Source: an uncultured Chlorobiaceae bacterium (GTDB lineage: Bacteria > Bacteroidota > Chlorobiia > Chlorobiales > Chlorobiaceae). From it: a stretch of 64,000 nt of DNA. The notes beneath the pieces are model-generated. The model made no database searches. It worked only from the letters and a program-made list of their open reading frames with translations, and was not told the origin of the DNA. Location: positions 1-64,000 of the forward strand of contig CAIMCD010000046.1 of NCBI GenBank assembly GCA_903839405.1. The letters are read 5' to 3'. A program made the translations under genes and the position numbers. How positions within the stretch are numbered: the stretch's first letter is position 1; every line of letters starts with the position of its first letter. This document shows, in pieces, positions 53,019 through 61,474 of the stretch.

Positions 53019-55010
53019 ATGCATAATAAACTTTTTGATCTTCGTCTGCCGCTTGACGGCGAGCTTGATTTGACCTATCGCTGCAATAACAAGTGTCGTC
53101 ACTGCTGGGTGTGTCTTCATCCCGGAGACCCGGAGGGGAAGAGGGAACTCTCTTTTGACGAAATACGAAGGATTGTTGATGAGGCGCGCGCTCTCGGTAC
53201 CCGTAACTGGTCGATTAGTGGTGGTGAGCCTATGCTGCGACCGGACTTTTCCGAGATTTTCGATTACATAACCTCCAAGTCCATCACCTACGCGCTCAAC
53301 ACCAATGGCACACTCATCACTCCGGAGATTGCCCGGCAGCTCCGGCGCAAGGGCACTAAAATGGTTGCTCTCTATGGTGCGACCAAAGAGACCTACGACC
53401 ATATTACCCGTAATCCCGGAGGTTTTGAGCAGCTCATGCAGGGAGTTGCTTATATGAAGGAAGCGGGTGCCAATTTTATGGTACAGCTTATTCCGATGCG
53501 GGATAACTGGCATGAATGGGAGAAGATGCAGGAATTGGCCACCTCTCTCAGCAAGCAGATTCGCTTTGGTGCCGCATGGCTTTACCTCTCTTCAAGCCAG
53601 GATCCCAGGATCAATGCAGAAATAATCCGTCAGCGCCTTGATCCGAGCGATGTGCTCAAGCTCGATCAGCCGGATTTTTCCTTTGAAGCGCCAGACCTCC
53701 ATCAATGTGGTCAGCACAAGGGGGATGGACGACTTTTTGCTGATTGTATTTCAGGCCGACGAGACTTTCATATTGATCCTTACGGCGGCATGACCTTCTG
53801 CAGTTTACTCAAAGAGCCCTCCATGCGTTTTGACCTGCGAAAGGGGAGTGTTCGTGAGGGATGGGAGGAGTTTATTCCTGCTCTCGGAGAGCGTAAATTT
53901 GAAGGTGAGGAGCTGAGGGAGCATATGGAACAATGCGGTTCGTGTGATTTGAGACAGGAGTGTCGCTGGTGTGCCGTGTACGGTTGGTTGGAGCATGGTC
54001 GTTTTTCAGCTCCTGTCGAGTACCTCTGCAAGGTTGCCCGTGAAAGCCAGCGTATAAAGGAGGAGTGGAAGGCAAACAATCTCCGCTATTACCGGATTGC
54101 AGGCATCACCATCCGGCTTGAAAGTGAGCTGCCGATAACGGATAGTACGTTTGATAAAAAGTTTGCTTTTTTTCGTGTTGACGGACCTGGTGATGATACC
54201 ATAACGATCCATCACTACTTCGACATGCCTGACCTCACCGGGCAAGATCTTGGCAAGGAGGTTTATCATGAGTCACCCTGGGCGATCTACCAGCAGAACA
54301 GTTCCTGGATTTATCTTACTATTACGCCGGACGATAGGATTGCCGACCGTGTTGTGACCTTTAACGCAGCTCACACCCTGTGCCGTATTTATAACAGTTC
54401 ATCCCAGGAGCAGTTCTGGTATCAGGGTAACTTTGGCTCCCTGAGCTTGTTTGCAACTGACCAGATTATCATTGCCCGGCTGCTGGCCGACCGGCAGGGC
54501 TGTTACCTCCATTCGGCCGGGGCGATCATTAACGGTGCGGGAGTGCTTTTTGTCGGTCACTCCGATGCGGGGAAATCCACAACGACCAATTTTTTGATTG
54601 AAGCTGGAGCAAAGGGGGAGATGGAGGTTGAGATTCTCTGTGATGACCGCAACATCGTGCGTCGGATGGAGGACGGATGGAATGTCTATGGCAGTTGGAG
54701 TCACGGTGATGTTCCTGTGGTCTCATCTTCAGGAGCACCTTTTCGGGCGATCTGCTTCATTGAACAGTCTCTGGAGAACACCATCACACCGTTTGCTGAT
54801 CGCAGGGAGATCATCCATCGTCTGCTTACCCGTGTTATCCGACCCTTCGTTACGGTCGACTGGTGGGAAAAAACCCTCGACCTTTTGGAGCTGATGTCGG
54901 GTGAGGTGCCCTGCTACATTATGCGCTTTGACAAAAGCGGAAAGATTACTGAGGAAATCCGAAAGCTGGTAGAGGAGCACTGCCAAACCGAAACCAGCAA
55001 GAGTCTTTAG
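53019..55010 (+). CDS. radical SAM/SPASM protein fused to an HPr-kinase-like domain
   Basis: This 663-residue protein has C22, C26 and C29 (CNNKCRHC) as the cluster motif, ISGGEPML as the SAM loop and a Cys-rich SPASM-like region (about 305-345: QCGSCDLRQECRWC then VEYLC). The C-terminal half (about 430-655) resembles HprK-type kinases: GHSDAGKSTTT, the Walker A, at 513-523, CDDRNIV following, and GDVPVVSSSGAP. HprK-like kinases phosphorylate Ser in HPr, and homologues in lasso-peptide loci phosphorylate the peptide. One polypeptide could thus modify and phosphorylate a peptide. This fusion heads the 53-61.7 kb group. The family assignment of the C-terminal half is from pattern only. Confidence 0.82.
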   Translation: MHNKLFDLRLPLDGELDLTYRCNNKCRHCWVCLHPGDPEGKRELSFDEIRRIVDEARALGTRNWSISGGEPMLRPDFSEIFDYITSKSITYALNTNGTLITPEIARQLRRKGTKMVALYGATKETYDHITRNPGGFEQLMQGVAYMKEAGANFMVQLIPMRDNWHEWEKMQELATSLSKQIRFGAAWLYLSSSQDPRINAEIIRQRLDPSDVLKLDQPDFSFEAPDLHQCGQHKGDGRLFADCISGRRDFHIDPYGGMTFCSLLKEPSMRFDLRKGSVREGWEEFIPALGERKFEGEELREHMEQCGSCDLRQECRWCAVYGWLEHGRFSAPVEYLCKVARESQRIKEEWKANNLRYYRIAGITIRLESELPITDSTFDKKFAFFRVDGPGDDTITIHHYFDMPDLTGQDLGKEVYHESPWAIYQQNSSWIYLTITPDDRIADRVVTFNAAHTLCRIYNSSSQEQFWYQGNFGSLSLFATDQIIIARLLADRQGCYLHSAGAIINGAGVLFVGHSDAGKSTTTNFLIEAGAKGEMEVEILCDDRNIVRRMEDGWNVYGSWSHGDVPVVSSSGAPFRAICFIEQSLENTITPFADRREIIHRLLTRVIRPFVTVDWWEKTLDLLELMSGEVPCYIMRFDKSGKITEEIRKLVEEHCQTETSKSL

Positions 55011-55065
55011 GCACACATCTCTAGCGGTTGGAGCAGGGCTCAGTTTGAGCAGGAGGCATTTGTTA

Positions 55066-56673
55066 ATGGGAGCAATGAAGCGAGGTGATATTCGATTGAA
55101 AACCATGCATGAAAGTATATTCATCAAGGAGTGGTTGGCGGCGAACCGTCCAAAGAACCAGTTAAGCATCAGTGCAGTATGCAACTGCCACTGTCTTTTT
55201 TGTTCCAACCACCTCAACCCGTTTCCCATTCATCAGAACCGGTTTCGGGATATTGAAGATATCAAGCATCAGTTGACCTTGATGGAGCAAGGTGATCAGC
55301 ATCTTCTCCTGAGTGACTCTCTTCCCGGGCGAATTTCCGAAGATGAAGCCTTTCTTCATCCCCGTTTTTTTGAAATCCTTGAACTGGTTCGCCGACGGTT
55401 TCTGAAGAACACACTCTGCTTTACAACGAACGCCTCCCTTCTTGATGAAGCGTTTTTGAAACAGTTGGCGCGGTTTCGTCCGATTGAAATCACCGTATCC
55501 ATGCACTCCACGCAACCGGAGTTGTGGTCACGCATTTTTGCCCGAAGTGTTGATGCCGCGCATACGGCCATCTCCTCTCTTGCTCGTATCCGTCACTATG
55601 GCATGGAATTGATCGGTACGATTGTGCCTCTGCCGGAGATTTGTGGCTGGGAAGATATTGAGCGGACATTTGATTATTTTGTCGCTCATGGGGCCAAACG
55701 CATGATTCTTTTCTATCCAGGCTACAGTGTTCGCACTCCGCCTGAGGTTGCTCGAAATATCCACTGCTCATTGGATGAGTACATGGATTTTGCCTCCCGC
55801 ATGAAAGCTCGCCACAAGCTACCCCTCATCGTTGGTAACGACATGCACGAGCCGCTTGATGTGGTGGTACGAAAAATCATGGAGGCTACCTCTAAAGGCA
55901 ATATCAAGACCTTGGGCGGGCCCTATCGCAGGGTGCTCTGGCTTGCCTCGGAAGCGGCACATACCCGGCTGGAAAAGCTTGTAGCGGAGCACTCTGCAGA
56001 AGCGCCTAACCAGCACCATGTCTGGCTGGTACCAAACCGCACCTATGGTGGCAATATCAGCGTTGCCGGACTCTTGATGGTTGAGGATTTTCTTCATGCT
56101 GCCAAAGAGGCATTGGAGAGCTATCCGGATATCGAGTTGTTTCTTGTCCCGAGCGTTTCTTTTGATTCGCTTTTACGGGATTTAAGCGGCATTCCGGCGC
56201 ACACTCTTGGCGATAACTTAAACAAGCCCGTATGGGTGATGAGCAATACCGGGGGTTATCAACCGTTGCTTTCATCACTCTTTACCTTGCCATCCAAGGG
56301 TGAGGCGAACACCCCAAAACAGAGAATCGAGCGCTTTAACCAGTTCCGGTACGCTCTGCCGGAGGCGGATTCAGAGCCGTTACTGAGTATGATTGCCGGC
56401 TGGCCGCTTGAGACAAGCAACGGAATGTTAAGCCAGAAAGAGTTTTTGGAGATGACTGGCGATGAGAAGAGGCGCCAGGGGAAGAGTGCCCGCCCCATGC
56501 AGCAGGGACTTGATTTGTTGGACGAAACGCATATACTCTGCAATGAAGAGTGGCAGATGTGCGATCCTGATGTGATGGTCTACAAACGGATATTTCTTGT
56601 CAAGCGCGAAAATACCTGGTACATTGAGCGGCTTCTGTGGAGTCAGGCAGGTGATGGCGAGGTACCGGGTTAA
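55066..56673 (+). CDS. radical SAM protein with DUF512-like C-terminal region
   Basis: This 535-residue protein has a cluster motif C39, C43, C46 with an additional Cys at 41 (CNCHCLFC) and PIEITVSMHST inside the barrel. After about residue 330 there is a region with VWLVPNRTYGGNISVAGLL and LFLVPSVSFDSLLRDLSG, resembling DUF512-type domains found on other radical SAM proteins, then a tail with KRIFLVKRENTWYIE. The function is not known. The ATG at 55066 has AGGAGG nine bases upstream, so I prefer it to the longer TTG start. It belongs to the 53-61.7 kb group. Confidence 0.78.
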   Translation: MGAMKRGDIRLKTMHESIFIKEWLAANRPKNQLSISAVCNCHCLFCSNHLNPFPIHQNRFRDIEDIKHQLTLMEQGDQHLLLSDSLPGRISEDEAFLHPRFFEILELVRRRFLKNTLCFTTNASLLDEAFLKQLARFRPIEITVSMHSTQPELWSRIFARSVDAAHTAISSLARIRHYGMELIGTIVPLPEICGWEDIERTFDYFVAHGAKRMILFYPGYSVRTPPEVARNIHCSLDEYMDFASRMKARHKLPLIVGNDMHEPLDVVVRKIMEATSKGNIKTLGGPYRRVLWLASEAAHTRLEKLVAEHSAEAPNQHHVWLVPNRTYGGNISVAGLLMVEDFLHAAKEALESYPDIELFLVPSVSFDSLLRDLSGIPAHTLGDNLNKPVWVMSNTGGYQPLLSSLFTLPSKGEANTPKQRIERFNQFRYALPEADSEPLLSMIAGWPLETSNGMLSQKEFLEMTGDEKRRQGKSARPMQQGLDLLDETHILCNEEWQMCDPDVMVYKRIFLVKRENTWYIERLLWSQAGDGEVPG

Positions 56674-56769
56674 TCACCTGGCTTCCTATCCGGAGTGACG
56701 ATTGCTCATCACGTTTGCATTTCGCTCAAGGGACTCCACAGAGAGTGGTTGACAAGAGCGGAGATGATT

Positions 56770-56835
56770 ATGGAGAAAATCGAGGATTTGATTGAAAAAC
56801 TTGGAATTAAGCGCAAAAATACTTTGTTGTGTTAA
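56770..56835 (+). CDS. 21-residue mini-ORF with good ribosome site
   Basis: GGAG at 56760-56763 is followed six bases on by ATG and an open frame for MEKIEDLIEKLGIKRKNTLLC and TAA. The peptide is helical-looking, charged and ends in Cys. It could be a truncated precursor, a leader peptide of an attenuator (a hairpin follows 12 bases later), or chance. No similar longer frame is present in the gap. Confidence 0.3.
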   Translation: MEKIEDLIEKLGIKRKNTLLC

Positions 56836-56847
56836 CTGGATAAAAAT

Positions 56848-56876
56848 AATCTTGTTTTTGGCGCAAGATTTTTATT
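56848..56876 (+). terminator. weak terminator-like hairpin upstream of the second SPASM protein
   Basis: AATCTTG at 56848-56854 and CAAGATT at 56864-56870 form a 7-bp stem with a 9-base loop, followed by TTTATT. Because the mini-ORF 56770-56835 ends just before it and a radical SAM gene starts 22 bases after, it may act as an attenuator. Stem stability is modest. Confidence 0.4.
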
Positions 56877-56897
56877 AACATAAGTAAAGTTGCAGGG

Positions 56898-58112
56898 ATG
56901 TTTGAAAAGGAAGGAATGATGATAGATGAAGCTCCTATGACGTACGTAAAAAAAATCAACTCCCATGAGTTTTTACTTGGGCATGGCAAGCCGACGCTGT
57001 TGAGCCAGGTTGATATTGAGCTGACGGAACGATGCAACAATAACTGTATTCATTGTTGTATTAATTTGCCGGAAGATGATGCCGATGCCGAGAGCCGGGA
57101 GATGAGTACTGATTTTGTTAAAGGGATATTAACCGAGATCGCCAGCCAGGGTTGCCTCACGGTTCGTTTTACCGGTGGCGAGCCTCTTTTGCGCTCAGAC
57201 TTTTCAGAGATCTATCTCTTTACCCGAAGGCTTGGGATGCGGGTTATTTTGTTTACCAATGCCCGTCTCATTACCCCGGAACTGGCCGAGCTTTTTGCCC
57301 GGATTCCGCTGGGGAACCTGATTGAGGTCTCTGTTTATGGTATGACTTCCGAGAGTTATGACCGGGTTGCGGGCTGTGTGGGTGCCTACGGGGAGTTCCG
57401 TCGTGGAGTAGAGCTGCTCCAGCACTATCAGGTGCCTTTTTTTGTAAAGGGGCCAAAGCTTCGTTTTCTGCAAGATGAGCAGGAGGAGTTCGAGGCCTGG
57501 GCAAAAACCATTCCTTCCATGGAGCACCAGCCACCAGGGTATTCCATGAATTTTGAGCTTCGCTCCCGCCGGGATGACCCGCTCAAGAACAGAACGATTA
57601 CAAAACTTCGGGCGACACCAGAGGAGAGTGTTGCCATGCTTTCGCGTGATCCTTTAGCTCTGGAAGAGATGGTGGTTTTTTGCAGTAACTTTATTGGCCC
57701 TCCCGGAGATACACTTTTCGACTGTGGTGCGGGCCATGGGTGTTGTATTGATTCCTACGGTCATGCCCAGCTTTGTCTGCCTTTGCGCGATCCAGAGAGC
57801 GTCGTTAATTTGCATGATGTGAGTTTGAAATCGGTTCTGGAGGAGGCTTTTCCTGTCATGCGCCAGATCAAGGCAACAAATCCCGACTATCTCCGACGTT
57901 GCGCCCGCTGTTTTTTGAAGGGGCTCTGCGAGCAGTGCCCGGCTAAATCGTGGATGGAGTATGGTACACTGGATACGCCGGTTGAATATTTTTGTGAAGT
58001 GGCTCATGCCAAGGCCCGCTTTCTGGGACTTCTTGGTGCAGATGAAATGGGGTGGGAGGTTGAGAATTGGAGGGAGAGGGTGGAGCGTCCGGCGAGGAGT
58101 GTGGAGGGTTGA
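56898..58112 (+). CDS. radical SAM/SPASM peptide-modification protein
   Basis: This 404-residue protein has C46, C50 and C53 (CNNNCIHC), FTGGEPLL and a C-terminal series CARCFLKGLCEQC followed by PVEYFCEVAHA. The C-terminal series is shared, in order, with the 53019 and 58996 proteins, so the three are paralogues of a group. It also has CGAGHGCCIDSYG and LCLPLRD, another Cys set. Start may be 56898 or the Met at 56916/56919, where an AAGGAAGGA sequence lies upstream. Substrate most likely a peptide, possibly that at 61475. Confidence 0.83.
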   Translation: MFEKEGMMIDEAPMTYVKKINSHEFLLGHGKPTLLSQVDIELTERCNNNCIHCCINLPEDDADAESREMSTDFVKGILTEIASQGCLTVRFTGGEPLLRSDFSEIYLFTRRLGMRVILFTNARLITPELAELFARIPLGNLIEVSVYGMTSESYDRVAGCVGAYGEFRRGVELLQHYQVPFFVKGPKLRFLQDEQEEFEAWAKTIPSMEHQPPGYSMNFELRSRRDDPLKNRTITKLRATPEESVAMLSRDPLALEEMVVFCSNFIGPPGDTLFDCGAGHGCCIDSYGHAQLCLPLRDPESVVNLHDVSLKSVLEEAFPVMRQIKATNPDYLRRCARCFLKGLCEQCPAKSWMEYGTLDTPVEYFCEVAHAKARFLGLLGADEMGWEVENWRERVERPARSVEG

Positions 58113-58178
58113 CCGGGCCGAACATAATCAGTATATTTGCCCATGCCGTTAACCTGTTCGTTTTTTTAAAATAACATA

Positions 58179-58484
58179 ATGATAAAAATGGAACTTACTC
58201 TTGATATGATTTGTATCCCGTCAGAGGATATTGTTGCACGAGTGATTGAGGATGAGTTGGTTATTGTGCCTCTTACTGCGGGAATTGGTGATGCGGACGA
58301 TGAGCTCTATACGATGAATGAGACGGGGAAAGCCATTTGGTTGCACCTGGATGGAGGCACATCGCTACGCACGATTGTGGAGGAGTTGACTGCAGAATTC
58401 AATGCGACCTCAGAGGTGATTGCAGAGGATGTGCTGGGCTTGGTCGCTGAGCTTGTGCAGAAAAAGATCGTTGTTGTTCAGTAG
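58179..58484 (+). CDS. PqqD-family peptide chaperone
   Basis: This 101-residue protein resembles PqqD, the small wHTH-like protein that binds a RiPP precursor leader and presents it to the radical SAM enzyme. Features are the basic-hydrophobic opening strand, LYTMNETGKAIWLHLDGGTS in the middle (the N-x-T/V-G-x2-I-W pattern of PqqD) and a regular C-terminal helix (IAEDVLGLVAELVQKKIV). Lying between two radical SAM genes it is a strong marker of a RiPP system. Residues 1-4 suggest a Met start at 58179 or 58188. Confidence 0.87.
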   Translation: MIKMELTLDMICIPSEDIVARVIEDELVIVPLTAGIGDADDELYTMNETGKAIWLHLDGGTSLRTIVEELTAEFNATSEVIAEDVLGLVAELVQKKIVVVQ

Positions 58485-58523
58485 CGTTTCCGGTACGATG
58501 AGCAAATTTCCTGACAGCCATCC

Positions 58524-59018
58524 ATGAGTTCTGATTATGTGCAGGTTAATCATGAGCTGCGCTTGATGACGGGCGGAGAGGTTGCTGGATTGATGGCGGC
58601 TGTGCTTGAAAAAAAAGTACCCTTCCGGTTTACGGCCTCAGGCTTCAGTATGGCTCCATTTATCCGTAACGGGGATGTGATTACGCTTAAGCCTCTGCCT
58701 GCACGACTTTGCCGGGGAGATGTGGTTGCGTTTATAGAGCCCTGCTGTGGAAAACTGATGGTGCATCGCATCATTCATGTTTCGGTGGCAGGTTATCTGA
58801 TGAAAGGTGATAACAATAGTGAACCTGATGGACGAATACCACCTTCAAGCCTGATTGGTCTTGTTGTTCGAGTGGAACATCTCGGTCGGCTGGTACGACT
58901 GGGCGGTGGAAGAGAGCGAGCAGCCATAGCATGGCTCTCGAGACGCGGGTGGTTGATTCCGTTTGTCGTGTCGGTGTGGCGCTTTTTGAAACCTGTTGCC
59001 GGAAAATGGATTGCATAA
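58524..59018 (+). CDS. S26-type signal peptidase with Ser/His dyad
   Basis: This 164-residue protein has a Ser 42 motif FSMAPFIRNGDVI and a His 81 motif MVHRIIH, with KGDNN further on: the Ser-His arrangement of archaeal/ER-type signal peptidases (Sec11) rather than the Ser-Lys of bacterial LepB. It lacks a clear N-terminal anchor but has a hydrophobic C-terminal part. In a RiPP locus a peptidase of this fold could remove the leader peptide. It overlaps the next radical SAM reading frame near its 3' end. Confidence 0.84.
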   Translation: MSSDYVQVNHELRLMTGGEVAGLMAAVLEKKVPFRFTASGFSMAPFIRNGDVITLKPLPARLCRGDVVAFIEPCCGKLMVHRIIHVSVAGYLMKGDNNSEPDGRIPPSSLIGLVVRVEHLGRLVRLGGGRERAAIAWLSRRGWLIPFVVSVWRFLKPVAGKWIA

Positions 59019-60141
59019 ACATAAAAATATTGTAGTGAATCATAAAAATTCCGTGGAAATACAGGAGTTCCCGCTCTGGGCTAAAATGGAAGAGCGCAAA
59101 AGCCTGTTTTCGTTTACACTGGAGATTACAGCCCGTTGCAATAACGATTGCCGCCATTGTTATATTAATCTGCCGCCTGGCGATCAGCATGCACGCTCAC
59201 GTGAGCTGACCCTTGAGGAGATTAATGAGCTGGCCGATCAGGCTGTGGAACTTGGTGCGCTCTGGGTGCTCATTTCGGGCGGAGAACCCCTTTTGCGGGA
59301 GGATTTCCCCGAGATCTACCTGCTCCTGAAACGCAAAGGGTTGTTTGTTTCCGTATTTACCAATGCAACCCTGGTCAATGAAGAGCATATCGCATTGTTC
59401 CGAAAATATCCGCCTCGTGATATAGAGGTTACCGTTTACGGAGCAACAGCCGAGAGCTATGAACGTGTTACCCAGAAGCCAGGTTCGTTTGCCGCCTTTA
59501 CAAAAGGCTTGGACCTGCTTTTTGAGAACGGAGTCAATGTCCGGCTCAAGGCAGTGGTCATGCGCTCTAATTTCAAGGAGTTACCGGTTATCGCCGAGTT
59601 TTGCCGTGCCCGTACGAAAGACTATTTTCGTTTTGACCCGCAGCTCCATATGCGTTTCGACCGGAATGAAGAGCGTAATATGCTCATCAGGAGTGAACGT
59701 TTGACACCGGAAGAGATTGTTGCCCTGGACAGGGCTGATGGGGAGCGCTTCTCTTCATTGCAGAAAGAGTGCCAGACGCTGATTGATTCAGCGGTTGGTC
59801 ATGTCGGGTGCGACCATCTTTTTCATTGTGCCTTGGGCCAAGGGGAGTGTACAATCAGTTATGATGGCACCTTCCGTCTCTGCTCCTCGTTATGGGCTCC
59901 TGGGACGGTCTATGATTTGCGTGAGGGTAGCCTTCGCCATGCCTGGGAAGAGTTTGTACCGAAGGTGCTGGATATGCGTTCCCGGCGCCCCGAGTACCAA
60001 GAGAACTGCCACAACTGCACGCTGATTGATTTTTGTTTGTGGTGTCCGGCTCATGCTCATCTTGAAACCGGTGAGCTTGATGTGCCGATAGAGTATTTTT
60101 GCCGGGTAGCCCATGCCAGGGCTGAAGCGATTCAATCGTGA
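58996..60141 (+). CDS. radical SAM/SPASM peptide-modification protein
   Basis: This 381-residue protein (if read from TTG 58996) has C48, C52 and C55 (CNNDCRHC), ISGGEPLL and the group C-terminal series CHNCTLIDFCLWC followed by PIEYFCRVAHA, matching the 56898 and 53019 proteins. Several starts are possible: TTG at 58996 or 59011, GTG near 59035, or ATG at 59086; I report the longest. The stop overlaps the GTG of the next gene (GTGA). Within the group it is most like the 56898 protein (shared CINLP/CYINLP then SRE). Confidence 0.82.
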   Translation: MPENGLHKHKNIVVNHKNSVEIQEFPLWAKMEERKSLFSFTLEITARCNNDCRHCYINLPPGDQHARSRELTLEEINELADQAVELGALWVLISGGEPLLREDFPEIYLLLKRKGLFVSVFTNATLVNEEHIALFRKYPPRDIEVTVYGATAESYERVTQKPGSFAAFTKGLDLLFENGVNVRLKAVVMRSNFKELPVIAEFCRARTKDYFRFDPQLHMRFDRNEERNMLIRSERLTPEEIVALDRADGERFSSLQKECQTLIDSAVGHVGCDHLFHCALGQGECTISYDGTFRLCSSLWAPGTVYDLREGSLRHAWEEFVPKVLDMRSRRPEYQENCHNCTLIDFCLWCPAHAHLETGELDVPIEYFCRVAHARAEAIQS

Positions 60142-61295
60142 TTCAATCGTTATTTGTCATCAATGTGGATGCCGCTCGTCTTGTTGCCTTGTTGAGTGGT
60201 CATGGTGAAGCACTTGCCCTCCTTCGGGAGGCCGAGTGGGAGCCGTTGATCAAGTTGGCGAGGAAGTTAGGTGTTGCCCAGATGCTTTATACCGCCGTGG
60301 AGTCGCTGGCGATATCGCCGCCGCCCCGGGTGGCTGAAGAGATCCGCACCATGCATTTGGCCAGTGTTGTTCATAGTGTAAAGCTCTATCATGAACTGGA
60401 AAAAATCCTGCAGGCCTTTAATCAAGATGCGATTACGGTTGTTCCTGTAAAAGGAGTATGGCTTGGTGAAGCAATCTACGGAAGTGTTGCGTTACGGAGG
60501 ATGGATGACATGGATCTGTGGGTGCAGCGGAGCCAGATTGATGAAGCTTCCAGGGTGATGGCTAGGCTCGGATATGCGCAGGACGCTGAATATGAGGGGA
60601 GGCCCTCCGCTCTGCAGGATGAGCTACTCGGCGAAAAAAAGTTTGTCAGACGCGGTACCCCGATGGTGGAGCTGCATTGGGCTCTTTTTACGGGCGAGTG
60701 GTTGCGCCATACCGCCCGGGTGGATGAAGAGGCTCTTTTGCAGAGAACATTACCCTACAAGAGCGAGACTGTGCGCCAGCTCTCTGTGGAAGATTCGGTG
60801 CTTTATATTGCCATTCATCTGGCGATTAATCACCAGATGTCACTCTGGGGTTTTCGTGCGCTGCTTGACTTGGAGAGTGTTCGTCAGAAACGGGATGTTG
60901 ACTGGGGTGTTGTTGCCGGGCGTGCCCGCTTATGGCGTATAGCAACACCGATCTGGCTTGTACTCTGGATGATGGAGCAACTCTTTGGTGATGCTGAAAA
61001 ACAGTTGCCGCTCAGGGAGCTTGAGCCGTCACCCTTTCGCCGATGGCTTTTGAGACGCCTGGTTACACCCCAGGCTATTCTTGATGTCCGTGAGGTTACG
61101 GGGCTCAAAAAATATTTTTTGCTCTTGGCAATGGTCGATAAACCCTCTGATGCCTTTTTTCTTGTCTGGCGTACGCTGGTGCCGGATCGTATCTGGTTAA
61201 CTCTGCGTTATAAGTTGCAGGATGCGCCATTCTGGAGGGTCTGGTTACAGTGGTTGTGGCATCCGCTACGCCTCCTCTTGAAACGAGAGATATAG
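60138..61295 (+). CDS. nucleotidyltransferase-family protein (NTP_transf_5-like)
   Basis: This 385-residue protein has VPVKGVWLG at 102-110 (Lys 105, Gly 106) and RRMDDMDLWV at 120-129 with acidic residues D123, D124 and D126, resembling the G-S-x-R-x-x-D-D-x-D motif of Uncharacterised nucleotidyltransferase family members. Proteins of this family occur beside radical SAM, PqqD and lasso-peptide-type genes. It may add a nucleotide to a peptide or a small molecule. Start is GTG at 60138 overlapping the previous stop. Rich in Trp, Leu and Arg near its end. Confidence 0.74.
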   Translation: MIQSLFVINVDAARLVALLSGHGEALALLREAEWEPLIKLARKLGVAQMLYTAVESLAISPPPRVAEEIRTMHLASVVHSVKLYHELEKILQAFNQDAITVVPVKGVWLGEAIYGSVALRRMDDMDLWVQRSQIDEASRVMARLGYAQDAEYEGRPSALQDELLGEKKFVRRGTPMVELHWALFTGEWLRHTARVDEEALLQRTLPYKSETVRQLSVEDSVLYIAIHLAINHQMSLWGFRALLDLESVRQKRDVDWGVVAGRARLWRIATPIWLVLWMMEQLFGDAEKQLPLRELEPSPFRRWLLRRLVTPQAILDVREVTGLKKYFLLLAMVDKPSDAFFLVWRTLVPDRIWLTLRYKLQDAPFWRVWLQWLWHPLRLLLKREI

Positions 61296-61474
61296 TCAAA
61301 GAGTGCGCCTGTTGTGACGGCGGCTAGAAACGGGTTGTATATGCGCCTTGTGTACCGTAGATCATGCGGGGTAAAAAAAAAACAAAAAAAGATACAGGAG
61401 AAAAAAAAAATAGAGGTATTTACTTTATATTAAACTGTTAAACTTAAAAAATAAATAACCTAATTATTACTTCA

